Positions 1 to 8,376 of a stretch of 64,000 nucleotides of DNA are shown piece by piece. A model generated the notes under the pieces. It saw only the letters and a program-made list of their open reading frames with translations. It did no database searches and was not told the DNA's origin. This stretch comes from Rhodocyclales bacterium (lineage in GTDB: Bacteria; Pseudomonadota; Gammaproteobacteria; Burkholderiales; Rhodocyclaceae), in contig JAQGMG010000009.1 in assembly GCA_028292485.1 (NCBI GenBank), positions 28,168 to 92,167 of the forward strand, written 5' to 3'. Both the position numbers and the translations under genes were made by a program. Position 1 is the stretch's first letter; each line of letters begins with the position of its first letter.

Positions 1-185
1 AGCTCGAAGGAGAAGGCCTCGGTGTTCGTAGGGGGGGCAGACGCGGCGATACTGAAGCCTTCCAGCGACAGGTCGAGCAGCGGAATGCGATTGCCGTCGA
101 ACGCGACCCAGAACAAGGTCGCCCCTGCGCGCTTGGCGAGAAAACGTTGCCGCTGACGGCGTTCCCGATATTCGTACTGACTCAT
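1..185 (-). CDS. PilZ-domain protein, 3' part cut by window edge
   Basis: The reading frame starts with ATG at 185 and runs off the left edge after about 61 codons. An AGGAG motif lies a few bases before the ATG. The N-terminus is very basic (YEYRERRQRQRFLAKR) and is followed by FDGNRIPLLDLSLEGFSIAA. The basic head and the D-S-x-x-G-like strand fit a PilZ domain, which in known members binds cyclic di-GMP through an RxxxR and a (D/N)xSxxG motif. Here the second motif appears as DLSLEG. Because only the first part is visible, its partner domains and true length are unknown. Confidence 0.6.
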   Translation of the reverse strand, partial: MSQYEYRERRQRQRFLAKRAGATLFWVAFDGNRIPLLDLSLEGFSIAASAPPTNTEAFSFE

Positions 186-330
186 TGCTGCGGCTCCTGC
201 ACGAAGAATGCCGGCCGGAATGACCGGGATACTCTTACTTCGTTTTCGGCAGGGACAACGGCGTACTTGAGCGCGCGCCGGTGTTGATTGCATGAGGCCC
301 GTTGCAATGGGCCCATGCGGTGTGAAGTTT

Positions 331-465
331 TTAACGCGAAGTAGGAATCTGGATAGGCGTGCCCGACTTGCCGTCCTTCTTGGCATGCTTCACTGCGCGC
401 TTTTCCTTGAGACTCAGCGCGGGTTCCTTCTTTGTTTCCTTGTTGGTCTTTTGTGCTTTGCTCAT
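331..465 (-). CDS. small basic conserved-type protein, 44 aa
   Basis: A complete 44-codon frame opens with ATG and ends with TAA. The peptide starts MSKAQKTNKETKKEPALS and continues with alternating Lys and Glu residues, then LKEKRAVKHAKKDGKSG and a short tail. It has no membrane segment and no cysteine. Small Lys-rich proteins of this kind occur in many Burkholderiales, but I know of no assigned function. It lies between the PilZ fragment and a membrane-protein gene on the same strand. Coding is supported by its clean frame and by the charge pattern only. Confidence 0.5.
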   Translation of the reverse strand: MSKAQKTNKETKKEPALSLKEKRAVKHAKKDGKSGTPIQIPTSR

Positions 466-538
466 GATGCGGCCCTCATTGATAGCTCGACAGCGAGCGC
501 CTTCAGTATAGGCTCATGACCTGCAAGCAGCCAGATGC

Positions 539-997
539 TCAATGACAGAGCATGAGCGCAACAAGCACGGCCGCCAGCGCCGCATGTGGCACTGCCACGG
601 TGGGGCGCAAGGCATTGGCAGCGTATTCGCGAAGCAGGCCAGGCGTTCCCGGTCGATGCGCCAGCCATTCGCCGTGCAGCTGCAATGCGTGACTGCCTGC
701 CAGGTGATCGTCGCCTGTTGCGCGCATGAGGGCTTCGATGCGCAGAAGGCGTTCGCCGAGCCGCGCCTGGCTTGTGCGCAGGATGGCTTCCTGCAACCAA
801 AGCAGGCATTGCGCGAAACAGAGAATGCCCAGGAAAACGTGTGGGAGCAGCCCCGCGCCGTGGGGCCACAATACGCCGATGGTGAACAGCACGATTGCCA
901 CAAGCTTGACGATCAGCGTGCTGTGTTCATATCGCTCATGATTGTTTTGCAGCGTGGCCCACTCCTGCGCCAGGGCCGAATCGTGGACGCTACCCAT
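539..997 (-). CDS. conserved membrane protein of unknown function, 152 aa
   Basis: The protein begins MGSVHDSALAQEWATLQNNH. It has two closely spaced hydrophobic segments at about residues 29-48 and 52-70, a soluble Arg/Leu-rich stretch, and a third hydrophobic segment at about 133-151 (HAALAAVLVALMLC). This suggests an inner-membrane protein with two or three transmembrane helices. No catalytic motif is visible and I do not recognise a named family. It lies directly downstream of the methyltransferase gene, on the same strand with a 30-base gap, so the two could be co-transcribed. Confidence 0.7.
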   Translation of the reverse strand: MGSVHDSALAQEWATLQNNHERYEHSTLIVKLVAIVLFTIGVLWPHGAGLLPHVFLGILCFAQCLLWLQEAILRTSQARLGERLLRIEALMRATGDDHLAGSHALQLHGEWLAHRPGTPGLLREYAANALRPTVAVPHAALAAVLVALMLCH

Positions 998-1027
998 ACT
1001 GGTTCCTTCAAATTGGCGCGCTGAATG

Positions 1028-2044
1028 TCAAACGCGTAAGAGCGCGATCTTCAGCGGCGGTTGACCGTCGATACTCGGGAAATCGGCTTCAGGCGTCATC
1101 CACTCCACTTCACGGATCGCTCGACCGGCTTTGCGGGCGCTGCGTTCGAGCTGATCGAGCCATGCATCGCGGCTCACCTGCGCCACGTTATTGCAGCAAA
1201 TCAGCGTGCCGCCTTCGGCCGTGCAAAGTAGCGCCGGTTTGAAGAGTGCCGGGTAATCATTGACCAGATCGACAACTCCGAACAGGCTCTTGGCATAACG
1301 CGGCGGATCGAGAAAGACCAGATCGAAAGCCTGTTTCTCGAGTTTCGGGAAGGCCGGCATGCGCTTGCCGCGCACGATCTGCTGCTGCCCGATTCCTGCG
1401 AGCTGGCGCATCGCAGGGAACGCGTCGCTTTTTACGAAGCGTACACGGATCGGTAATTCGTTGATCTGTGAATTTGACTTTCCGATTGCCAGATTGGTAT
1501 CGGAGAAATCCACATTCACGACGTGGCGTGCGCCTGCTTTGGCCGCGGCGATGCCGACGCCACAGGTATACGCAAAGAGATTCAGCAAGGATTTGCCTTG
1601 TGCTTCCTGCATCACGCGGCGGCGACCCGCGCGCATGTCGAGAAATAGCCACGGGTCTTGGCCCTCATGGCGACCCTGAATGCAATATTTCACGCCAAGC
1701 TCTTCGACTTCATGCTGAACGGATGCAACAGCAAGTTGCTCCGGTGACAATGCATTCGAGATGCGAGAATTTTGCTGACTGCGATCGTTGTAGACCAACG
1801 TCATGCCGGGAAGCTCGCTGGCATAGAAAGCCGATAGCTCATCCAGTTGCTGCTGTGTGAGCGGTTCGTGAAAACTCTGAACCAGCAACAGTGCGCCGTA
1901 ACGGTCGACACTCAAGCCGGGGCGGCCTTCCGCGGTGCCGTGGAACAGTCGGTAGGTATTGGTGTGCTCGGCCTGCAATTGTGCGATGAGCGTCTGGCGC
2001 GAAGCCAGAGCGCTGGCGAGGGCTGAACTAAGGGTGTCTGGCAT
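1028..2044 (-). CDS. class I SAM-dependent methyltransferase, RlmI-like
   Basis: The 338-residue protein resembles the RlmI/RlmK group of 23S rRNA methyltransferases. The first 120 residues form an RRM-like substrate domain (GRPGLSVDRYG at 40-50). The Rossmann domain follows, with the SAM-binding motif LLNLFAYTCGVG at 153-164 and the acidic strand NVDFS at 177-181. The catalytic-type FLDPPRY lies at 244-250. It lacks the N-terminal PUA domain of E. coli RlmI, so the exact target is uncertain. ATG at 2044 is the natural start. The enzyme probably acts in the cytoplasm on rRNA (inference). Confidence 0.8.
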   Translation of the reverse strand: MPDTLSSALASALASRQTLIAQLQAEHTNTYRLFHGTAEGRPGLSVDRYGALLLVQSFHEPLTQQQLDELSAFYASELPGMTLVYNDRSQQNSRISNALSPEQLAVASVQHEVEELGVKYCIQGRHEGQDPWLFLDMRAGRRRVMQEAQGKSLLNLFAYTCGVGIAAAKAGARHVVNVDFSDTNLAIGKSNSQINELPIRVRFVKSDAFPAMRQLAGIGQQQIVRGKRMPAFPKLEKQAFDLVFLDPPRYAKSLFGVVDLVNDYPALFKPALLCTAEGGTLICCNNVAQVSRDAWLDQLERSARKAGRAIREVEWMTPEADFPSIDGQPPLKIALLRV

Positions 2045-2201
2045 GGCGCTTTTACGTGGATTGAAGCAAACCCGTCAGCACATGCAGTGCGATCGAATGT
2101 TGCGTAATGCCCGACATGTTACAGGCTCTTTACAGCCGTGCCGCCGCAGACTGCGCCCGCGGCTTTGCTTCGGGGACGAAAGCTGACTGAGTGACCAGGC
2201 C

Positions 2202-2468
2202 CTATATGCCCGGTGATTGCGTTGTTATAAGAACGAAGCGTTTCTGCCGGGCACCGTCGGTTTCAATCTCTTCCACGAACATCGATAAAGGCCGCACCCA
2301 CCAGCCGCTGTCATTGTAGAGCGGGCGATATACGACCATGGCTTCCAGGGATTCGCTGTGACGGGCAACGCCGATGACATCATATTCGCCACCTTTGTAA
2401 TGACGATAGCGCCCGGGAGCGAGAATGGGCAGTGCAGAGGGCAGTGCAGGCAAATCGGAGCTGGTCAT
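2202..2468 (-). CDS. DUF1653 domain protein
   Basis: The 88-residue protein carries the DUF1653 signature: PGRYRHYKGGEYDVIGVARH, then SLEAMVVYRPLY, WWVRPLSMF and a closing RFVLI. DUF1653 proteins are small, cytoplasmic and of unknown role. The frame stays open for 19 more codons upstream, but the ATG at 2468 gives the usual short N-terminus before the domain and was chosen. Flanking intergenic stretches of about 160 and 210 bases hold no recognisable site. Confidence 0.8.
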   Translation of the reverse strand: MTSSDLPALPSALPILAPGRYRHYKGGEYDVIGVARHSESLEAMVVYRPLYNDSGWWVRPLSMFVEEIETDGARQKRFVLITTQSPGI

Positions 2469-2678
2469 GGCAATTGGAGGCTGGCGCAAATGCGCGATTA
2501 GACACGTCTTGCGGCGGGTCCACAAGGTGCATGCGCACCGACACTGAGCCAGACTTCTTCATCCAGGTCCGGCACTGGTGCAAGGCCGACCTTTGCATGA
2601 GCGCAATTGCGAGACTTGCTATGGAGGCACGCAACCTGCATGGTGTTATGCATTGAAGTGGAAGGAGCAAGGCTGCCA

Positions 2679-3617
2679 ATGAAAACTTTCATACAGGCCA
2701 CTGAAATCTGGGCACCAGCAAGAGATCGCAGCGTGCTCGAATTTCACGCGGGCCTTTTCGGGCCGCACCACGCCTTTCGCGCGGCGACGCAAAAAATGTG
2801 TTTTGGCTACGACGAAGGCTTGCCGGGCAAGGCTTGGGCATCACGCCATCCGATTATTCTCAATGATCTGCAGAATCCGCTGTTTCGCCGCCGCGATGCT
2901 GCGCGTAATGCCGAGCTCACCTGCGGCATTGCTATTCCGGTATTCGCTGGCGACATTCTTCTGGCGGTCCTGGTATTCCTTTGCAGCGATGACGAAGAGC
3001 ATGTCGGCGCCATTGAGCTGTGGCACAACGATCCCGCCCTCTCGGCAGAGATGGACAGAGTGGACGGCTATTTCGGAATTGCCGAGAGTTTTCAGTGGGT
3101 GGCACAGCACACCCCTATCGCTCGTGGTGTCGGTCTGCCCGGCTCCGCGTGGCAGAGCGGCATGCCGGAAATCATGAACGACCCGGGCTATGCCACGCGT
3201 TTTGTGCGGCGCGATGGTTCCCGTAACCTCGGCATCCACAAAGCGCTCGGCCTGCCTTCGCCATACGAAGACGGGCAAAACTACGTGATCGCTTTCCTGT
3301 CCGCGCTGGGTACGCCCATCGCGCGGCGTTTCGAGATATGGGCACCCAACGACACAGGTACCGCCCTGCATTTCCAGAGCGGGCAATGCGACAGTGAAAC
3401 CGATCTCGAACAGGATTACGAGGGTGCAGCATTTGAACGCGGTATCGGCCTGCTCGGCACGATCTGGCAAACCGGCATGCCGGCTGTTGATGAGTTCATC
3501 GCCAGCGAGGGCTCGGCGGTGGGCGCCTCTGCGCTCAAGGCGGGGCTTTCTTCAATGGCTGCCGTGCCCTTGCTCGACGCCGGCCGTGTCAAGGCGGTGG
3601 TTGCAATGTATTTCTGA
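2679..3617 (+). CDS. protein with three GAF-like repeats, 312 aa
   Basis: The protein starts MKTFIQATEIWAPARDRSVL at an ATG preceded by GGAGG/AGGAG-like sequence (gaaggagc). A GxGLxGxxWxxxxPxxxND-type motif appears three times: GLPGKAWASRHPIILNDLQ near residue 45, GVGLPGSAWQSGMPEIMND near 150, and GIGLLGTIWQTGMPAVDEF near 265. Each repeat ends in a hydrophobic strand such as CGIAIPVF or MAAVPLL. This matches GAF domains, which bind small ligands or chromophores, often in signalling. No output domain (kinase, cyclase, HTH) is present. What it senses is unknown. Confidence 0.75.
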   Translation: MKTFIQATEIWAPARDRSVLEFHAGLFGPHHAFRAATQKMCFGYDEGLPGKAWASRHPIILNDLQNPLFRRRDAARNAELTCGIAIPVFAGDILLAVLVFLCSDDEEHVGAIELWHNDPALSAEMDRVDGYFGIAESFQWVAQHTPIARGVGLPGSAWQSGMPEIMNDPGYATRFVRRDGSRNLGIHKALGLPSPYEDGQNYVIAFLSALGTPIARRFEIWAPNDTGTALHFQSGQCDSETDLEQDYEGAAFERGIGLLGTIWQTGMPAVDEFIASEGSAVGASALKAGLSSMAAVPLLDAGRVKAVVAMYF

Positions 3618-3648
3618 ATTCGCTCGATGAGCCGTGCCCGCAGGTGCC

Positions 3649-4374
3649 TCAGCGCCGCAGGAATTCGGGCATGGCCTCGGCACGTTGCCCCGTGGCATCT
3701 GGCATATCTACCGGCCGGTTGATCTTCGGCTCGGGCGGCGCGAAAGCAAGAAGATCATTCAGCCACTGCGTGACCGGTTGCCATTCGAGCAGATAGCTTT
3801 CCATCTTCTCCGCGGCAAAGTCGAAAATGGAAAGGCCTTGTTCAAGGCACTTGCTATAGGCCTGCGCCGCCTTGATGGTGCCGAGGTAGGGCAAGTCGAG
3901 AGAGCCGGCCCACGCCTGCAGCACTTCCGCATTGCGCGTCCGCCCGTCAATGCGCATGCCGACACACGCCAGCGCGCATTTGCCGCTGGCAATGCGCGGA
4001 AAGGTGCGTAATTCCTTGATGCTGTCTTCGGCTGCGGTGCGGTCGAAGATCGACGTAGTGGCGGGGATGAGTATTGCGTCGGCATACAGCGCGACCTTCA
4101 TCAGACCTACACCCTGGAAGCCGCCGGGGGTGTCCAGCACGACATGTTTGACGCCGACAGGCGGGCGCGCAAAGTTGCGCTCGTCCATTGTCCAGCCATG
4201 AATTCGCGGTGTGCTGGCAGGTCGCAGACTGAGCCACAGGCGCGAGGACTGTTGCTTGTCCACGTCGCCCAGCATCACGTCATGACCGAGGGACGCCAGA
4301 TAGCCGGCAACTTGTGTTGCCAGCGTGGACTTGCCTGCGCCTCCCTTGCGATTGACTACTGCAATGACGGACAT
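3649..4374 (-). CDS. orphan ParA-family ATPase, 241 aa
   Basis: The N-terminus MSVIAVVNRKGGAGKST holds the deviant Walker A motif (KGGAGKST at residues 10-17, with the signature Lys at 10) of ParA/MinD ATPases. The Walker A' region appears as LGDVDKQQSS at about 35-44 and Walker B as VVLDTPGG at about 78-85. No ParB-like gene or parS-like repeat is near, so it is not an ordinary partition pair. Orphan ParA proteins of this size often position chemotaxis or other cellular cargo. Here the cargo is unknown. It ends 31 bases from the convergent GAF-protein gene. Confidence 0.8.
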   Translation of the reverse strand: MSVIAVVNRKGGAGKSTLATQVAGYLASLGHDVMLGDVDKQQSSRLWLSLRPASTPRIHGWTMDERNFARPPVGVKHVVLDTPGGFQGVGLMKVALYADAILIPATTSIFDRTAAEDSIKELRTFPRIASGKCALACVGMRIDGRTRNAEVLQAWAGSLDLPYLGTIKAAQAYSKCLEQGLSIFDFAAEKMESYLLEWQPVTQWLNDLLAFAPPEPKINRPVDMPDATGQRAEAMPEFLRR

Positions 4375-4552
4375 TACTGCTCAGCCTTCCTGCGCCGGGC
4401 TGCGTGACCCGACGGGTATCGGGTGCCCGGCACAACAGTTTGGCAAAGAGTACGCGCAACACTCTGCTGCCGAACGCTCATTTAAGCGTGGTTTTCACCC
4501 GCAGTGCTGTCCGTATATCGCCCACAAGTGGTCCGGTGCACCGGCCGCCGCA

Positions 4553-6748
4553 TTATTTCTTCCACTTGCCCGGCGCAGCAGGTTTGGTGGCACCAGGCCT
4601 GGCGGATGAGAACTGCTTGTCGCGCGCTGGCGGGCGGCTATCGTTGAATGCACGCTTTGGTGGCGCCTCGCCACCCGCAGGCGCGACGTCGGAAGCTTCC
4701 GTGCCGAACTTGCGCGGCGGTACATCGCGCTTCGGCGGGCGCGAGTCGCCCCCGCCACTATTTCCACTCTCGCGGTAAGGGCTGCGCGGCGTGTCGGTCG
4801 AAGTCGCAGCATCGCGGCGTGGTGCACGTTGCGGCTTCTCGTCGACTTCGCCAGGCTCGACTGCGCGAATCTTGATCTGCAGTTGGCAGACGCGTGTGCG
4901 CTGCAGGCGCTCGATGGTGTTGGCGGGCAGATTGCTTGGCAACTCTACCGTGCTGTAATCGCTGAACAGATTGATCTGGCCGATTTGTCGCCCTTCAATG
5001 CCGCCTTCATTGGCAATCGCACCGACGATCTCCTTTGGTGTCACGCCATGATTGCGACCCACCTCGATACGGTAACGCTGCAGCACGCCATCGGCCACGG
5101 CACGGCGGCGTGCGAGGATTTCCTCGCGATGCTCCTCCGGCAGTTTCTCGAAGCTCTGACGCTCGCGCGTGGCTTCGTTGTAGCCCGGGTCGATGAAGCC
5201 GCCGCTCTTTACAGGCTTGCCGACAGCAGCTTTGCCGGAAGCCGCCTTGTCGCGCGCAGGGCGGCTGTCGCCGGTGCTCTGCGTGCGCTCGCTGTAACGC
5301 TCATTGAAACTGCCTGACGGTGCTCGTTCGTTACGATCATTGCTGCGCTCATTGCCACGTTCCGGCGCGCGCGGTTGCAGCACTTCCGGCTTGTCGCTGC
5401 CTTCGAGCTGCAGCGGACGTTCGCGTTGGGCGAGGAAGGCCAACGCCGCTGCAATTTCCTGAGCACTGATGCTTTGCTCTTCTTCGAGCTGCTGCACGAC
5501 GTTCATGAAGAAACTCATGTCTTCGCTGTCGAGCGCATCGATGACTTCTTGTTTGAACTGCGAGACGCGCTTTTCAGCAACGGCTTCGCGGCTTGGCAGG
5601 GCAATCTGCTCGATGGGCTGACGCGTGGCGCGTTCGATGGCGCGCAGCATGCCGGTCTCACGTGGCGCGACGAAGAGGATCGCATTGCCCGCACGACCCG
5701 CACGACCGGTGCGGCCGATGCGGTGCACATAGGCTTCGGTGTCGTAGGGAATGTCGTAATTGATGACGTGGCTTACGCGCGAGACGTCGATGCCGCGTGC
5801 AGCGACGTCGGTCGCGACGACAATATCCAGCGCGCCGCTCTTGAGTTGTTCGACGACGCGCTCACGCAATCCCTGCGTCATATCGCCATTCAGTGCATCG
5901 GCCGCATAGCCGCGCGCAGCAAGCTTGTCGGCCAGTTCAACGGTCGCGGTTTTCGTGCGGACAAAGACAATCGCCGCCTCGAAACTATCTTCCACCTCGA
6001 GAATGCGCGTCAGCGCGTCGAGCTTGCTGACACCACGCACCTGCCAGTAGCGCTGCTTGATGGTCGACACGGTACTGGTGGCGGACTTGATCTTGATTTC
6101 CTGCGGATCGCGCATGTGCGTGCGCGCCACGCGGCGGATCACGTCGGGCATCGTCGCCGAGAACAACGCCGTCTGGCGCTCTGCAGGCGTATGCGTAAGA
6201 ATCCATTCGACATCGTCGATGAAGCCCATGCGCAACATCTCATCGGCCTCGTCGAGCACCAGTGCTTTCAGATCATCCAGCACCAGGCTCTTGCGATTCA
6301 GGTGGTCCATGACGCGGCCGGGCGTGCCGACGATGATCTGTGCGCCGCGACTCAGCTGGCGCAACTGCACGACCATGCTCTGGCCGCCATAAATTGGCAC
6401 GACATGAAAGTCGCGCAGGTATTTGGCATATTTCTGGAAGGCTTCGGCCACCTGGATGGCCAGCTCGCGCGTTGGCGTCAGCACCAGTACCTGTGTCTTC
6501 TTGCTGGCGTGATTGAGGCGTTCCAGCAAGGGCAGGGCGAATGCTGCTGTCTTGCCGGTGCCGGTTTGCGCTTCACCGAGCAGGTCGCGGCCAGCCAGCA
6601 GATGAGGGATGCAGGCAGCCTGAATAGGTGAGGGCGTCTCGTAACCGATTTCCGCAAGCACCGTCAGCAGCGGCGCGGAGAGCTTGAGGGACTCGAAAGT
6701 TTCAATATCGGGAGGAGAAGAGGGGGCGTCAGGCGTGGATTTGGTCAT
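4553..6748 (-). CDS. deaD: ATP-dependent DEAD-box RNA helicase DeaD/CsdA
   Basis: The helicase core shows the Q motif near residue 42, Walker A AQTGTGKT at 60-67, DEAD at 166-169 and SAT at 197-199, with HRIGRTGRAGR at the end of the second RecA domain. A DbpA-like RNA-binding fold follows (GVTPKEIVGAIANEGGIEG). The C-terminal tail is long, low in complexity and rich in Arg, Pro and Ser. This layout is typical of DeaD/CsdA, which unwinds structured RNA during ribosome assembly and cold adaptation. I chose the ATG at 6748 (MTKSTPDAPSS). An in-frame ATG at 6808 would add 20 residues that look unlike the family. Confidence 0.9.
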   Translation of the reverse strand: MTKSTPDAPSSPPDIETFESLKLSAPLLTVLAEIGYETPSPIQAACIPHLLAGRDLLGEAQTGTGKTAAFALPLLERLNHASKKTQVLVLTPTRELAIQVAEAFQKYAKYLRDFHVVPIYGGQSMVVQLRQLSRGAQIIVGTPGRVMDHLNRKSLVLDDLKALVLDEADEMLRMGFIDDVEWILTHTPAERQTALFSATMPDVIRRVARTHMRDPQEIKIKSATSTVSTIKQRYWQVRGVSKLDALTRILEVEDSFEAAIVFVRTKTATVELADKLAARGYAADALNGDMTQGLRERVVEQLKSGALDIVVATDVAARGIDVSRVSHVINYDIPYDTEAYVHRIGRTGRAGRAGNAILFVAPRETGMLRAIERATRQPIEQIALPSREAVAEKRVSQFKQEVIDALDSEDMSFFMNVVQQLEEEQSISAQEIAAALAFLAQRERPLQLEGSDKPEVLQPRAPERGNERSNDRNERAPSGSFNERYSERTQSTGDSRPARDKAASGKAAVGKPVKSGGFIDPGYNEATRERQSFEKLPEEHREEILARRRAVADGVLQRYRIEVGRNHGVTPKEIVGAIANEGGIEGRQIGQINLFSDYSTVELPSNLPANTIERLQRTRVCQLQIKIRAVEPGEVDEKPQRAPRRDAATSTDTPRSPYRESGNSGGGDSRPPKRDVPPRKFGTEASDVAPAGGEAPPKRAFNDSRPPARDKQFSSARPGATKPAAPGKWKK

Positions 6749-6907
6749 CGTGTAGCTACCGGCATAAATGAAGGCGCACCATGTCTGCGGGCGCGCGAGT
6801 ACCTTCATTATCGCCGACCCGGCGGCAGATACCCGAATAAGTTCTGTTTCATTTGCCCGAAAGGCTGTGCTGACGGCCCTTTGAAGGGACCGCCAGGCTC
6901 CCGGGTG

Positions 6908-7408
6908 TTACAGACTGTTCAGTTTGGCGTGTTCGCCGACGTCGTGTGCAGACTTGCCGGTGGTGATTGATTTGGCCAGCTCGTACAGCTCGACGACCTT
7001 GCTGGACGGGCTGTCCCAGTATTCCGCAGCGGTAATGTCCACGCGGATCAGCACGATGTGCGGGTCATCCACGCCCTTCGGAAACCAGGCCTTGTCCAGT
7101 GCATGCCAGAGCTCATGGACCTTGGCTTTGTCATGGACGACACGTGCCAGTCCGGACACGGAAATGAACAGGTTGTCGGATGGCTCCGCGTAGCTGATGT
7201 TGACGTGGTGATCGCGATCCACCTCGAAGGTGGTTGCTGCCTCGTCCGAAGTCATGAACCACAGCACTCCCGCTGGATCGACCTGTTTGTTGGTCATTGG
7301 CCGGCTGCGGATGATTCCCTTTTTCGGGTCAATCGTGGACAGCATGCCGAAGCGGATTTTTTCCAGCTTCTTGTACAAGAATTCCATTTGTTGTTCGCGC
7401 GTTTTCAT
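6908..7408 (-). CDS. pyridoxamine 5'-phosphate oxidase-like general stress protein
   Basis: The 166-residue protein has the split-barrel FMN-binding fold seen in general stress protein 26: FGMLSTIDPKKGIIRSRPM near the N-terminus, LWFMTSDEAATTFEV, NISYAEPSDNLFISVSG and a closing EYWDSPSSKVVEL. Members bind flavin or haem-degradation cofactors, and few have a tested reaction. The ATG at 7408 has a strong GGAGG seven to eight bases upstream. A GTG/ATG five codons earlier would overlap that ribosome site and was rejected. It is a single gene between deaD and the DUF1223 gene. Confidence 0.8.
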   Translation of the reverse strand: MKTREQQMEFLYKKLEKIRFGMLSTIDPKKGIIRSRPMTNKQVDPAGVLWFMTSDEAATTFEVDRDHHVNISYAEPSDNLFISVSGLARVVHDKAKVHELWHALDKAWFPKGVDDPHIVLIRVDITAAEYWDSPSSKVVELYELAKSITTGKSAHDVGEHAKLNSL

Positions 7409-7484
7409 CGGTATTTCCTCCATATTGGTTTCAACATGGAGAGGGCCGCAAGATACATTCCGCAGACAGCGCGCTGGCGAGCGG

Positions 7485-8237
7485 TCAGCTGCACTGCGGC
7501 AACATTACCGCCTGCAATATTTCGCCGCTGGATGAATCCTGCACGAATGCGGCGAGCCCGCTTCGCGTGGTTTGAATATCCCTGCGATCCTGCAGTGTTT
7601 TCGAGAAACTGACCTTGCCGTCTTTGGCGACCTGTCCAAGCTCGATCCAGTCGCGCACTACATTGTCATGCGCGAGGCGTTCCCCGGAGTTCTCTCCCGC
7701 TTTCACGTCGCTACTCAAACCGCTTTCATAGCGCACCAGCACGACACGCGCGCCAGCAGGGGCGCTGCCTGACAGGAAGGCCTGCGTAGCGTGGGCAGCA
7801 GTATTCACGTCAAGCGTGAGTGTCGCTTTGGCGGGTTGCCGGGCGAGTCTGGCAAGTGCGCGGTCCAGTCCGCCAAGGTTCCAGTCACGAAAGTCCCGGC
7901 CATTGAGAAAAACCTGCGGCGTATAGACGGCGGAGCTGCGCCCTTGCCGAACGGCTTCGCGCTGACGCTGTTCGAATTGAGGTGAAGCAAAGCGATCGCG
8001 CCAGCCGATGTAATCCCAATACGGTACGTGCAGCGCCAAAGGCACGACTTGCGATGGCACCTGACTGGAATGCGCGAGGGTGGCCAGCCATTTGTCCGCG
8101 GGTGGGCAGCTACTGCAACCTTCGGATGTGTAGAGCTCGATCAGTGCTACGGGCTTGCTTGCTATTGCAGTGCAGCTCGCTGCCAGTGTGCTGGTCGAAA
8201 GCATGAGGGCGAGGACTGACAGTATGAGTTGTCGCAC
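7485..8237 (-). CDS. secreted DUF1223 (thioredoxin-like) protein
   Basis: The 250-residue protein begins with a signal peptide (MRQLILSVLALMLSTSTLAA, with cleavage probable after ASA-type residues). The mature start contains VALIELYTSEGCSSCPPADKWL, the CxxC-bearing N-terminal motif of DUF1223. It continues with VPLALHVPYWDYIGWRDRF and YTPQVFLNGRDFRDW. The fold is thioredoxin-like, and the protein is expected in the periplasm. Its substrates are unknown. It lies upstream of the stress-protein gene on the same strand. Confidence 0.8.
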   Translation of the reverse strand: MRQLILSVLALMLSTSTLAASCTAIASKPVALIELYTSEGCSSCPPADKWLATLAHSSQVPSQVVPLALHVPYWDYIGWRDRFASPQFEQRQREAVRQGRSSAVYTPQVFLNGRDFRDWNLGGLDRALARLARQPAKATLTLDVNTAAHATQAFLSGSAPAGARVVLVRYESGLSSDVKAGENSGERLAHDNVVRDWIELGQVAKDGKVSFSKTLQDRRDIQTTRSGLAAFVQDSSSGEILQAVMLPQCS

Positions 8238-8311
8238 GGTTTGCTCCTGAGGGACTCTCCATGGAGACCGGTGATGCAGTGCAGAACTTACATTCTGGCG
8301 CAGAAAGAAAA

Positions 8312-8352
8312 CACGAAAAACAAAGGCCGCAAGGATTTCTCCCTGCGGCCTT
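8312..8352 (-). terminator. rho-independent terminator after the aminotransferase gene
   Basis: On the minus strand a stem AAGGCCGCA pairs with TGCGGCCTT (8344-8352 with 8323-8331), separated by a 12-base loop. It is followed by a T-rich run (ttgtttttcgtg). It starts about 25 bases after the aminotransferase stop codon, as expected for an intrinsic terminator. Confidence 0.8.
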
Positions 8353-8376
8353 CTGCGACCTTGAAGACTGACCGTC

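Noticed and set aside
292..519. Plus-strand frame of 75 codons near the left edge
   Set aside because: It overlaps the better-supported 44-residue minus-strand gene and has no ribosome site.
5375..6631. Plus-strand frame of 418 codons inside deaD
   Set aside because: It is antisense to a conserved helicase and has no ribosome site or family features.
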